From the NCBI GenBank assembly GCA_045805265.1, contig JBJMLO010000021.1, positions 115,569-179,568 on the forward strand: 64,000 bases of DNA, read 5' to 3'. Position 1 is the first letter of the stretch. Each line of letters starts with the position of its first letter. This DNA is from JBJMLO01 sp045805265. GTDB taxonomy: Bacteria > Actinomycetota > UBA4738 > JACQTL01. The position numbers and the translations under genes were made by a program. Shown here one piece after another: positions 35,276 through 43,166 of this stretch. Under the pieces are notes generated by a model, which was not told the DNA's origin, ran no database searches, and saw only the letters and a list, made by a program, of their open reading frames with translations.

Positions 35276-37099
35276 TCAGCGGGCTGTGATGGACTCCACG
35301 CTCCCGTCGGCCGAGATGCGGACCAGTTGGTCGAACTGGCACACGGCCGGCTCGCTGCACGTCCCTCCGGCGTCGATCCGTGCGATCACCGCGCCGCCAG
35401 TCGGCTTGAGGTCCGACACGCCGCCTGCGACCTCGACCTGACTGAACGTGATGAGGTCGGTGCTGCGCCACAGGTCGCCCCGCCCATCGGCGACGTAGAG
35501 CACGGACGAGCCTGCGAAGGCCATCGACGTGTACCCGGAGAACCACGATTCGTCGTCCGCCGGGTGGTACGTGGAAAATGGGAGGTCCCGCGCAAGGGCG
35601 TCCTGGTCGACCACCTCGGACCAGGTGGCACCCGCATCGGTGCTGACGGCGAGTCCCCCGAGCTGATCGGGCCGAGGTGACGGCTCAGGGTTGGCCAGGA
35701 GGACGACGACGGTCGAGCCGGCAGCTGCCAGTACGCTCGTCCAGGCCCCGCTCGGCGCTCCGAAGTCGTGGTAGCTCCACCGCTCTCCGTCATAGCGGCC
35801 GATCGTCAGGGTGTCGGGACCGATCTCGTTATCCACCAGGGCCCACAACGTGCCGTCGGCCGTGAAGACACCAGGGGCGATGGGACGTCCACCGAACCGC
35901 TTGGTGGAACAGATGACACCGGCCGCCGTGTCGACGAAGTCGTACCCCGTCGCCCAACTCAGTCGCCCGGGCTCTGTGGGGGTCGACCAAGTGGCATCAC
36001 GGCAATCCCTGGAGAGGGGAGAGGCGGTGCCATCCGGAGCGATGAGGAACCCCCCACCCTCGCGGTTGGGGGTGATCACGAAACCACCTCCGGAGGCGGC
36101 GTTGGCCACGACGTACCCACCATGGGCACCCCCCACCATTCCTGCCGCCTGTGCTTGCGAGCCCGTGCCGAGGCGCCAGGCGTAGCCGCAGTCGGGCACG
36201 TCCCAGTCCGTGCATGTCTCCGCCTCCCAGACCGTGAGCACGGTGCCGGATTCGTTTGCGGCGAAGGATGTGAGGGCGCCGTCGGCGATGATCCGCTCGG
36301 CCTTCGGGGGCTCGATCCGGATGGAATCGAGGATTTCTTGCAGCTCGGCGAGGTCCCTCGACGGCAAGCCCGGGGATCGTTCCGCCGCGATCACGAGGCG
36401 GGTCCCTTCGACGTCAAGGATCCAGAACTCCTCGCGGTAGCCGGGACCCGTGTAGCCGCCGAACGACTCGCCGTCTTCGTGGACCGCATCGAGGGCCCCG
36501 GCCCAGCTGTTGAGGTTGCCGCCGATGCAACCCATGAAGCCTTCGTGGTCGATCGGCACGTCGGGCACGGTCAATTCCAGATGCTTCCCACGGTAGCCGT
36601 AGACAGTCACGTCCTTCGGGGGCGACGCCACCCGGAACGGAGCCAAGGCCGCCAGCCCGGTGGCGAGGTCGTCCACACTCGGTCCGACCGGCGGCTCGGC
36701 GTACGAATGGTCCAGGCACCCATCACGCACCAGGTTCGTCACGGTGGTGATGGCCACCGCATCGAGGCGCTTGGCCTCGTCGTCCCACTTGACCGCGCCG
36801 GTCCACTGCGCCCATCCCTCGGAGGGAACCTCGTACGTCACGCGGAGGGGGGTGGACGGGTCGAGGTCGGGGTCGATGAGGTAGGTCCCGGGGTCGAGGG
36901 GAGCGAACTCCGGGAGCTTCATGACGTCCTGGGCTGTCGGCGTCGAACTCGGCTCGTTCGACCCCGTCGCCGCCGGGCTCGAGGGCACCGAAGTCGCTGG
37001 AGCCGACGTCCTCGGCGCAGTCGTCCCCGAGCCAGTCGAGCATGCCGCCAGCCCAACCAGCACAGCCAACCCCAACAGCAGTCTGTGACGTGTGTTCAT
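35276..37099 (-). CDS. Large lipoprotein with BNR/sialidase-like beta-propeller region
   Basis: 607 residues. Lipobox LVGLAAC near residue 20, then a Thr/Ser/Pro-rich linker. The N-terminal half has WDDEAKRLDAVAITTVTNLVRDGCLDHSY and paired cysteines (GCLDHS, GCIGGN), unknown family. The C-terminal half has propeller-like repeats with Asp-box character (GLAVSTDAGATWSEVVDQ, DLWRSTDLITFSQVEV). Probably a surface-exposed binding protein. Start ATG 37099 is divergent from the giant regulator, sharing a 153-bp control region with direct repeats. Confidence 0.75.
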   Translation of the reverse strand: MNTRHRLLLGLAVLVGLAACSTGSGTTAPRTSAPATSVPSSPAATGSNEPSSTPTAQDVMKLPEFAPLDPGTYLIDPDLDPSTPLRVTYEVPSEGWAQWTGAVKWDDEAKRLDAVAITTVTNLVRDGCLDHSYAEPPVGPSVDDLATGLAALAPFRVASPPKDVTVYGYRGKHLELTVPDVPIDHEGFMGCIGGNLNSWAGALDAVHEDGESFGGYTGPGYREEFWILDVEGTRLVIAAERSPGLPSRDLAELQEILDSIRIEPPKAERIIADGALTSFAANESGTVLTVWEAETCTDWDVPDCGYAWRLGTGSQAQAAGMVGGAHGGYVVANAASGGGFVITPNREGGGFLIAPDGTASPLSRDCRDATWSTPTEPGRLSWATGYDFVDTAAGVICSTKRFGGRPIAPGVFTADGTLWALVDNEIGPDTLTIGRYDGERWSYHDFGAPSGAWTSVLAAAGSTVVVLLANPEPSPRPDQLGGLAVSTDAGATWSEVVDQDALARDLPFSTYHPADDESWFSGYTSMAFAGSSVLYVADGRGDLWRSTDLITFSQVEVAGGVSDLKPTGGAVIARIDAGGTCSEPAVCQFDQLVRISADGSVESITAR

Positions 37100-37160
37100 C
37101 CCGCTGCTCCTCCACTCGGCGCTCCCCGTCGGACCGCACGGCCGAAGGATCGATGGGGGG

Positions 37161-37200
37161 TGTTGGAGTCCCGCAGCGCGGGTGTTGGAGAAGCGTTGGA
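37161..37200 (+). promoter_or_regulatory. Direct heptamer repeats at 11-bp phase: candidate SARP operator
   Basis: TGTTGGA occurs at 37161 and 37183, and CGTTGGA at 37194, so spacing is 22 and 11 bp. SARP-family activators bind direct heptamers repeated at one-helical-turn (11 bp) spacing. The site lies 52-92 bp before the start of the SARP-kinase gene and between it and the divergent lipoprotein gene. Binding is inferred. Confidence 0.45.
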
Positions 37201-37252
37201 AGGGGAAGTTCGTGTATTCCCTCCGCGCTCGCGGGCACGTACGGTATCCGCC

Positions 37253-40200
37253 ATGGAGTTCCGGTTGCTCGGGCCGATCGAGGTGGTCGAGGACGGTCGT
37301 GCGCGCTCGATCGGGGGTCCGAAACAGCGAACGGTCCTGGCTCACTTGGTGCTCCGGGCGAACAACGCCCTCACCCAGGACCGCCTGATCGAGGAGGTCT
37401 GGGGGGAGGATCCTCCCCCGGCCGCCCGAAGCACCCTCCGTGGCTACCTGTCGCACCTCCGCGCCGCCGTGGGCCCCGAACGGCTCGAGCGCCGCTCGGG
37501 CGGATACGCGCTGCTCGCCGATCCTTCGGCGATCGATTTCCTGCGGTTCGAAGCCCTGGTGGCCGAGGGCCGGACCTGTGCGCCCACGGATCCCGCAGGC
37601 GCGGCCCGGGCCTTCGATGGGGCGTTGCGGCTCTGGCGAGGCCCCGCGATGGGGGACCTCGCCAACCAGCCGTCCCTGCGACCGGAGATCGCCCGCCTGG
37701 AGGAGCTCAGGCTGACGGCCAGCGAAGAGCGCATCGCGGCCCAGCTCGATCTGGGGCGCCACCGGGAGCTCGTGCCGGAATTGGAGGTCCTCGTCGGGGC
37801 CCACCCGTTCCGGGAACGACTGTGGGCCCATCTCATGACCGCGCTGTACCGGGCGGGACGCCAGGCCGAGGCCTTGGACGCCTTCCAGCGCGCCCGGGGC
37901 ATCCTGGCTGCGGAGCTGGGCATCGACCCCTCCCCGGAGCTCCGCCGTCTCCAGGAGCTGATCCTTCGCCAGGACCCCTCGCTGGACGCCGGCGGCGAGC
38001 CGCTTCGCGGGTACCGGCTCCTGGAGCAGGTCGGCGTGGGATCGTTCGGGTCCGTCCACCGTGCCTTCCAGCCGCAGGTCGGCAGGGAGGTCGCGGTCAA
38101 GACCATCCATCGCAGGTACGCGAACGATCCGAGGTTCATCCGTCGGTTCGAGGCCGAGGCCCAGCTCGTGGCCCGCCTGGAGCACCCCTACGTCGTCCCC
38201 CTGTACGACTTCTGGCGGGAGCCCGAGGGCGCGTATCTGGTGATGCGCTACCTGCGAGGCGGAAGTCTCAGGGAGCGCCTGGCCCAGGGGCCGTTGGGCT
38301 CAGACGAGTCGGCCCGGGTCCTTGATCAGGTGGCCCAGGCCCTGGGCGCCGCCCACCGCCAGGGGGTGGTCCACCGCGACGTCAAGCCCGCCAACATCCT
38401 GTTCGACCAGGAGGAGAACGCCTACCTCACGGACTTCGGGATCGCCAGGGACGTGGAGGTCGCCGAGGTCGCGGCGACCGGAGGGAGCCCGAGCCCGTTC
38501 GCGTACTACCTCTCGCCGGAGGAGATCCGCGGGGAGCCGGCCACGCCTCGGACCGACATCTACAGCCTGGGCGTGGTGCTGTTCGAGATGCTGACGGGCC
38601 GGCATCCCTTCGCCGACACGCCGCCACCGCAGATCGTCGGGAAGCACCTCACCGAGCCGCTCCCTTCAGTGGTGGCGTTCCGGCCGGATCTCCCCGCGTC
38701 GGTCGACCAGGTGATCGCCCGCGCCACGGCCAAGTCTCCAACTGAGCGCTACGCGGACCCCCAGGCTTTGGCCGACGCCTTCCGGGCGGCCCTGGTGGGA
38801 GCAGCGGCCCGCCACGCCCCGGTGCCCACGACGGAAACGCGGAATCCCTACAAGGGTCTCCGCCCGTTCTTCGAGGCCGATGCGTCGGACTTCTTCGGAC
38901 GGGATCGGCTCGTCGCCGAGGTGGTGGCCCGGCTGTCGGGTCGAGCGGAAGGATCGCGGTTCCTCGCCCTGGTGGGACCGTCGGGGAGTGGGAAGTCCTC
39001 GCTGGTGCGTGCGGGACTGCTCCCCAGCCTGCGACGCGGGGCCGTTCGGGGCTCGGATGGGTGGTTCCTCGTGGACATGCACCCGGGGACCCACCCCTTC
39101 GAGGAGCTCGCAGCCGCGCTGATGCGGATCGCCGGCGAGCCCCCGGCCGACCCGTTGGGCCGTCTGCAACGAGGCGATCTCCGGTCGGTGATCGAGAAGA
39201 TCCTGCCTCCGGGTTCGGAGCTCCTGCTCGTCGTGGACCAGTTCGAAGAGGTCTTCACCCTCGTCGACGACGAGGAGGTCCGCGCCGGGTTCCTGGGTCT
39301 GGTGGCGAGCGCGGCGACCGATCCGGCGAGCCGGGTCCGGATCGTGGCCACGCTCCGGGCCGACTTCTACGACCGTCCGCTGACGTACCCGGTCCTGGCC
39401 GAGCTGATGAAGGCGGGGACGGTCACGGTCACTCCACTCGTCCCGGAGGAGCTGGAGCGGGCCGTCGCCGGACCCGCCGAGGGGGTCGGCGTCGGCGTCG
39501 ACCCATCCCTCGTGGCGGACATCGTCGTCCAGGTGACGACACAACCAGGAGCGCTCCCCCTCCTCCAGTACGCCCTGACAGAGATCTTCGATCGCCGGCG
39601 AGACTCGGTCCTGACCATCGAGGCCTCCAAGGAGGTCGGTGGCGTCGCGGGGGCTCTGTCCCGGAGTGCGGAGGAGGTCTACCTGAGGCTGAACCAGGCC
39701 GGCCGCGAGGCCACCCGCCAGCTCTTCCTGCGACTCGTGACCCTGGGGAAGGAACAGGCGGGGGACACACGACGGCGGGTCCTCCGATCCGAGATCACGT
39801 CGCTCGAGGTCGACCAGGAGGCCATGGCGGGCGTGATCGAGACGTTCGGGGCCCGCCGCCTGCTGTCCTTCGACCGGGACCCGGCCACCCGGGGGCCCAC
39901 GGTGGAGGTGGCCCACGAGGCCCTTCTCCGGGAATGGGGTCAGCTCAGCGGGTGGATCGAGGCCGCCCGCGAGGACGTCCGCGGCCACCGACGGCTGGCC
40001 GCGGCCGCCAGGGAGTGGACCGAGTTGGGCCGGGATTCCAGCTTCGTGCTTCGAGGCAGCCTCCTTGCCCGCTTCGAGCCCTGGGCGACCTCGTCCGCGC
40101 TGGCCCTCACCGACGACGAACGCGCCTACCTGAAGGCCAGCATCGATCACCGCGATCACGAGGGCGCGGAGGAGGAACGGCGGCTCGACCGCGAGGCCCG

Positions 40201-42436
40201 GACCGAACGGCGGTCGGCGCGCCGCCTGCGCGGCCTGGTCGCGGTCTTCGCGGCCGCGGCCCTCATCGCCGGCGCGCTCACCGTCGTGGCCACCGATCAA
40301 CGTGGCAGGGCACAGCGGGAGACGAGGATCGCGACGGCGCGGGAGCTGGCCGCTGCCTCCCTGGCGAATCTGGACGTCGACCCGGAGCTCGGCATCGTGC
40401 TCGCGATCGAGGCCGTCCGGGCCACCCGCTCGGTGGACGGGACGGTCCTGCGGGAAGCGGAGGAGGCGCTCCACCGGGCGGTCGTGGCGTCCCGGCTCGA
40501 TCTGGAAGTTCCCGGGCTGGGAGGGCTGCTCGCCTGGAGCCCCAGCGGGCTCTTCGTGACCGAGGGCCCCCAGAACTCGGGCCTGATCGACATCAGGGAC
40601 TCGAAGACGGGCACGAGCGTCCGCTCGTTCAATGGACACGACGGTGACGTGACCGACGTCGCGTTCAGCCCGGATGGCTCCAGGCTCGCCACCACCGCGA
40701 CGGACGGAACGCTGGCGGTGTGGGACCCGTCCTCAGGGACGCTCATCTCGAGTCTGTCAGGGCCCCAGGAAGCATTGGGTCCGTCGTTCAGCGCCGACGG
40801 GTCGCTGGTGTCCGCCGCCTGGGGCGGCGGGCTGGTCCAGGTCCTGGATCCTTCCACGGACCGCGTGGTCTCGACGATTCCTGTGGATGAGCCGATCGAC
40901 ACCGCACTCGGTCCGGACGGTCGACACGTTGCCGTGGCAACGCTCTATACGAGCGATGAAGTGGGCGCGGTCTTCGATGTGAGCACCGGCGAGGAAGCGT
41001 TCGTTCTGGCAGGGCCCAACTGTTGCGCGTATCCGACGTGGCGGGGGGTGTCCTGGAGTCCGGACGGTCGACTCATCGCCGCGGGCAGCGCGGGCAACGC
41101 TCGCGTGTGGGACGCGGAAATGGGAACGCTCCAGCACACGCTGCGCGGTCACACGGGTACCGTCTTTGCCGTCGCCTGGAGCCCCGATTCGTCTCGCTTG
41201 GTGACGGGCGGTTCCGACGGCACTACCAGAGTGTGGAAGATCGGCACTGACGACGCTCGGGCACAGTGGTCGCTCTCCGCGCAGGAAACGAAGAGCGGCA
41301 TCGTGGGAGTGGCCTTCTCCCCCGATGGGACCCGGGTGATGGCCGGCGACGCTGGCATCTCAGCGGTGAAGGTCTGGGACCTGGGGCCGACCGGCGACGC
41401 CGAATGGGCCAATCTCCCTGCGCCGGGCTATCCGGGAGCGGAGTTCATGCCGGACGGACGGCGGGTGGTCACGCCCAGCTGGGAGGGCGGCGTGGAGCCC
41501 GGCGGGGAAGCCCCGAGCGCGGTGACGATCTGGGACGCACAGACCGGACGCGACCTGCGAACGATCGGACCACCGACGGACTATTTCCGGTTCCAATCCT
41601 TCGATGTGAGCGCCGATGGTTCGAGGGTTGTCCTCGGCGGCTGGAGCAAGCCCCTGGGCCATGGCGGGGCGTCGGCGGTCAGGGCGTGGGATACCTCGAC
41701 CGGCGAGGAGCTGTGGCGGATCGGCGAATACCCTCGCGACATCAACGAGGTCACCTTCAGCCCGGATGGTGAGCTCGCGGCCACGGCGGACTGGGCGGGG
41801 ATCGCGAAGGTCATCGATCGCTCCGGCGGGGTGCCCCGGGTGCTGAGCGATCCGGACGACTTCAACTTCTCCGACGTCGCGTTCAACTCGGACGGCCGCC
41901 TGGTGGCCACGGCAGAGTGGTCCGGCTCCGAATACCGCGTGAGGGTCTGGGATTGGAGGCGGGGTGAGGTCGTCTCCGAGATCCAGGCGGAGGGACCCTA
42001 TCCGCAGGTGGACTTCGATCCCAGCGGTCCGAGGGTCGTGGTGTCCGGTGTGCACGGGCTCGCCGAGATCTGGGACGTGGAGAGCGGTGAGCGCCTGGCC
42101 GTCCTGGCCGGACCTCCCGGGGGTGTCAAGGATCTCGTGTTCAGCCCAGACGGATCGCGCGTCGCCACAGCGGGTGCGGACGGCCTGGTGCGGCTGTTCG
42201 ACCCGGACACGGGCGCCCAACAGTTGAGTCTGAGAGGGTCCGGATGCGCCGTGGAGGGCATAGCCTTCAGTCCCGACGGCACGAAGCTCGCCTCCTCGAG
42301 CGAGTGCGACGGGGTCCGGATCTGGGCGCTCGACATCGACGACCTCCTCTCGATCGCCAAGCGCGAGGCCGGGAGAACGATCACCGGCGTGGAGTGCCGC
42401 CAGTATCTCCACGTGGATCAGTGTCCGCGGGCTTGA
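37253..42436 (+). CDS. SARP / Ser-Thr kinase / nSTAND NTPase / WD40 fusion regulator
   Basis: 1727 residues. Order: SARP winged helix (EFRLLGPIEVVEDGRARSIG, ~1-85); bacterial transcriptional activator domain (~90-240); kinase (~252-510) with glycine loop GVGSFGSVH, HRDVKPANI (~374) and DFG (~394); nSTAND NTPase opened by NPYKGLRPF (~530) and FFGRD, Walker A GPSGSGKSS (~573), Walker B LLLVVDQFEEVF; one hydrophobic segment LVAVFAAAALIAGALTVVA (~993-1011); a WD40 propeller to the end (WSPDSSRLVTGGSDGTTRVW and others). It resembles AfsR plus AfsK in one chain. The hydrophobic segment would tether the DNA-binding part to the membrane, with the propeller outside or as a ligand platform. Regulator of an unknown target; the divergent lipoprotein is a candidate. 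Confidence 0.9.
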   Translation: MEFRLLGPIEVVEDGRARSIGGPKQRTVLAHLVLRANNALTQDRLIEEVWGEDPPPAARSTLRGYLSHLRAAVGPERLERRSGGYALLADPSAIDFLRFEALVAEGRTCAPTDPAGAARAFDGALRLWRGPAMGDLANQPSLRPEIARLEELRLTASEERIAAQLDLGRHRELVPELEVLVGAHPFRERLWAHLMTALYRAGRQAEALDAFQRARGILAAELGIDPSPELRRLQELILRQDPSLDAGGEPLRGYRLLEQVGVGSFGSVHRAFQPQVGREVAVKTIHRRYANDPRFIRRFEAEAQLVARLEHPYVVPLYDFWREPEGAYLVMRYLRGGSLRERLAQGPLGSDESARVLDQVAQALGAAHRQGVVHRDVKPANILFDQEENAYLTDFGIARDVEVAEVAATGGSPSPFAYYLSPEEIRGEPATPRTDIYSLGVVLFEMLTGRHPFADTPPPQIVGKHLTEPLPSVVAFRPDLPASVDQVIARATAKSPTERYADPQALADAFRAALVGAAARHAPVPTTETRNPYKGLRPFFEADASDFFGRDRLVAEVVARLSGRAEGSRFLALVGPSGSGKSSLVRAGLLPSLRRGAVRGSDGWFLVDMHPGTHPFEELAAALMRIAGEPPADPLGRLQRGDLRSVIEKILPPGSELLLVVDQFEEVFTLVDDEEVRAGFLGLVASAATDPASRVRIVATLRADFYDRPLTYPVLAELMKAGTVTVTPLVPEELERAVAGPAEGVGVGVDPSLVADIVVQVTTQPGALPLLQYALTEIFDRRRDSVLTIEASKEVGGVAGALSRSAEEVYLRLNQAGREATRQLFLRLVTLGKEQAGDTRRRVLRSEITSLEVDQEAMAGVIETFGARRLLSFDRDPATRGPTVEVAHEALLREWGQLSGWIEAAREDVRGHRRLAAAAREWTELGRDSSFVLRGSLLARFEPWATSSALALTDDERAYLKASIDHRDHEGAEEERRLDREARTERRSARRLRGLVAVFAAAALIAGALTVVATDQRGRAQRETRIATARELAAASLANLDVDPELGIVLAIEAVRATRSVDGTVLREAEEALHRAVVASRLDLEVPGLGGLLAWSPSGLFVTEGPQNSGLIDIRDSKTGTSVRSFNGHDGDVTDVAFSPDGSRLATTATDGTLAVWDPSSGTLISSLSGPQEALGPSFSADGSLVSAAWGGGLVQVLDPSTDRVVSTIPVDEPIDTALGPDGRHVAVATLYTSDEVGAVFDVSTGEEAFVLAGPNCCAYPTWRGVSWSPDGRLIAAGSAGNARVWDAEMGTLQHTLRGHTGTVFAVAWSPDSSRLVTGGSDGTTRVWKIGTDDARAQWSLSAQETKSGIVGVAFSPDGTRVMAGDAGISAVKVWDLGPTGDAEWANLPAPGYPGAEFMPDGRRVVTPSWEGGVEPGGEAPSAVTIWDAQTGRDLRTIGPPTDYFRFQSFDVSADGSRVVLGGWSKPLGHGGASAVRAWDTSTGEELWRIGEYPRDINEVTFSPDGELAATADWAGIAKVIDRSGGVPRVLSDPDDFNFSDVAFNSDGRLVATAEWSGSEYRVRVWDWRRGEVVSEIQAEGPYPQVDFDPSGPRVVVSGVHGLAEIWDVESGERLAVLAGPPGGVKDLVFSPDGSRVATAGADGLVRLFDPDTGAQQLSLRGSGCAVEGIAFSPDGTKLASSSECDGVRIWALDIDDLLSIAKREAGRTITGVECRQYLHVDQCPRA

Positions 42437-43166
42437 TCGCGGTTCCAGGAAGATGCAACTCCGACCCGTCGCCGTCTAACCGGTAGGCGGCCACTGTCTG
42501 CTCGGACTTGTTCTTCGCCCGGAGGGACCGGACGGAAGGACGTGACCATCGGTGCCAGGTCCCCTAGACTCGGGTCGCTGACCGGGATAGGTCGGGGCGG
42601 AATCGTGGGCCGTACAAGCGCTGTGCCTTAAGCTTGTGGGCCCTAGCGGCGACCATTTCCGCAGGTGGAACCGCATATCTTGAGGGCCTGTAGCTCAGTT
42701 GGTAGAGCGCTTGCTCGGCAGGCACCCCGGCCCAAACGCTGTGCTTGACCAGCGCCTATGCACGAATCGAGCGAGCGAAGGGTGTCTCGTTATCCGCTGT
42801 AACCCAACCGCGCTCATTACTGCAGTCGTGGCCAAAGCAGGCTGTCTCCGAAGATTTCCGAGCGGCGGGCGCCAGATCATCCGGCGCCGATTCCTCGTTT
42901 CCCGGCCCCCCCGCCGCCGCATGGCGGAAGAACGCTCCAGAGCGGAGCTCACGGGCGTAGTGGGTTATCACCGACCCCAGACGCAAGATCCCGGCCGGCC
43001 TCGACTTCGCCCACGCAATAGGGCTCCTCCCCGGCAGTAACCCACCTCGCAGGCCCCGGCTCGCCGTCAAGCAATCTCCCAACCCGCCTGCGTGCGGCTT
43101 CTGCGGGGCGTCTCGATCGCTACAAGCCTCTTGACGCAGCGACACTGGATCGGGAATCTTGATGCC
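42437..43166. other. 730-bp gap holding tRNA-like copy 2, otherwise no gene seen
   Basis: No reading frame with convincing codon use was found on either strand. The only recognisable content is the 122-bp element at 42682-42803. The 245 bp before it and the 360 bp after it show no recognised motif. The promoter of the following two-gene unit must lie here. Confidence 0.6.
42682..42803 (+). repeat. tRNA-5'-half-like element, copy 2
   Basis: Gapless 122-bp partner of 31057-31178 (14 differences). The anticodon-like loop reads TCGGCAG, closer to a tRNA-Ala(GGC) loop, but position 33 is C rather than the invariant T, and the 3' half is missing. Predicted stems hold: 42774-42778 with 42787-42791, and 42753-42757 with 42779-42784 (one bulge). 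It lies just before the defence-like region. The two copies bracket 11.6 kb. Confidence 0.8.
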
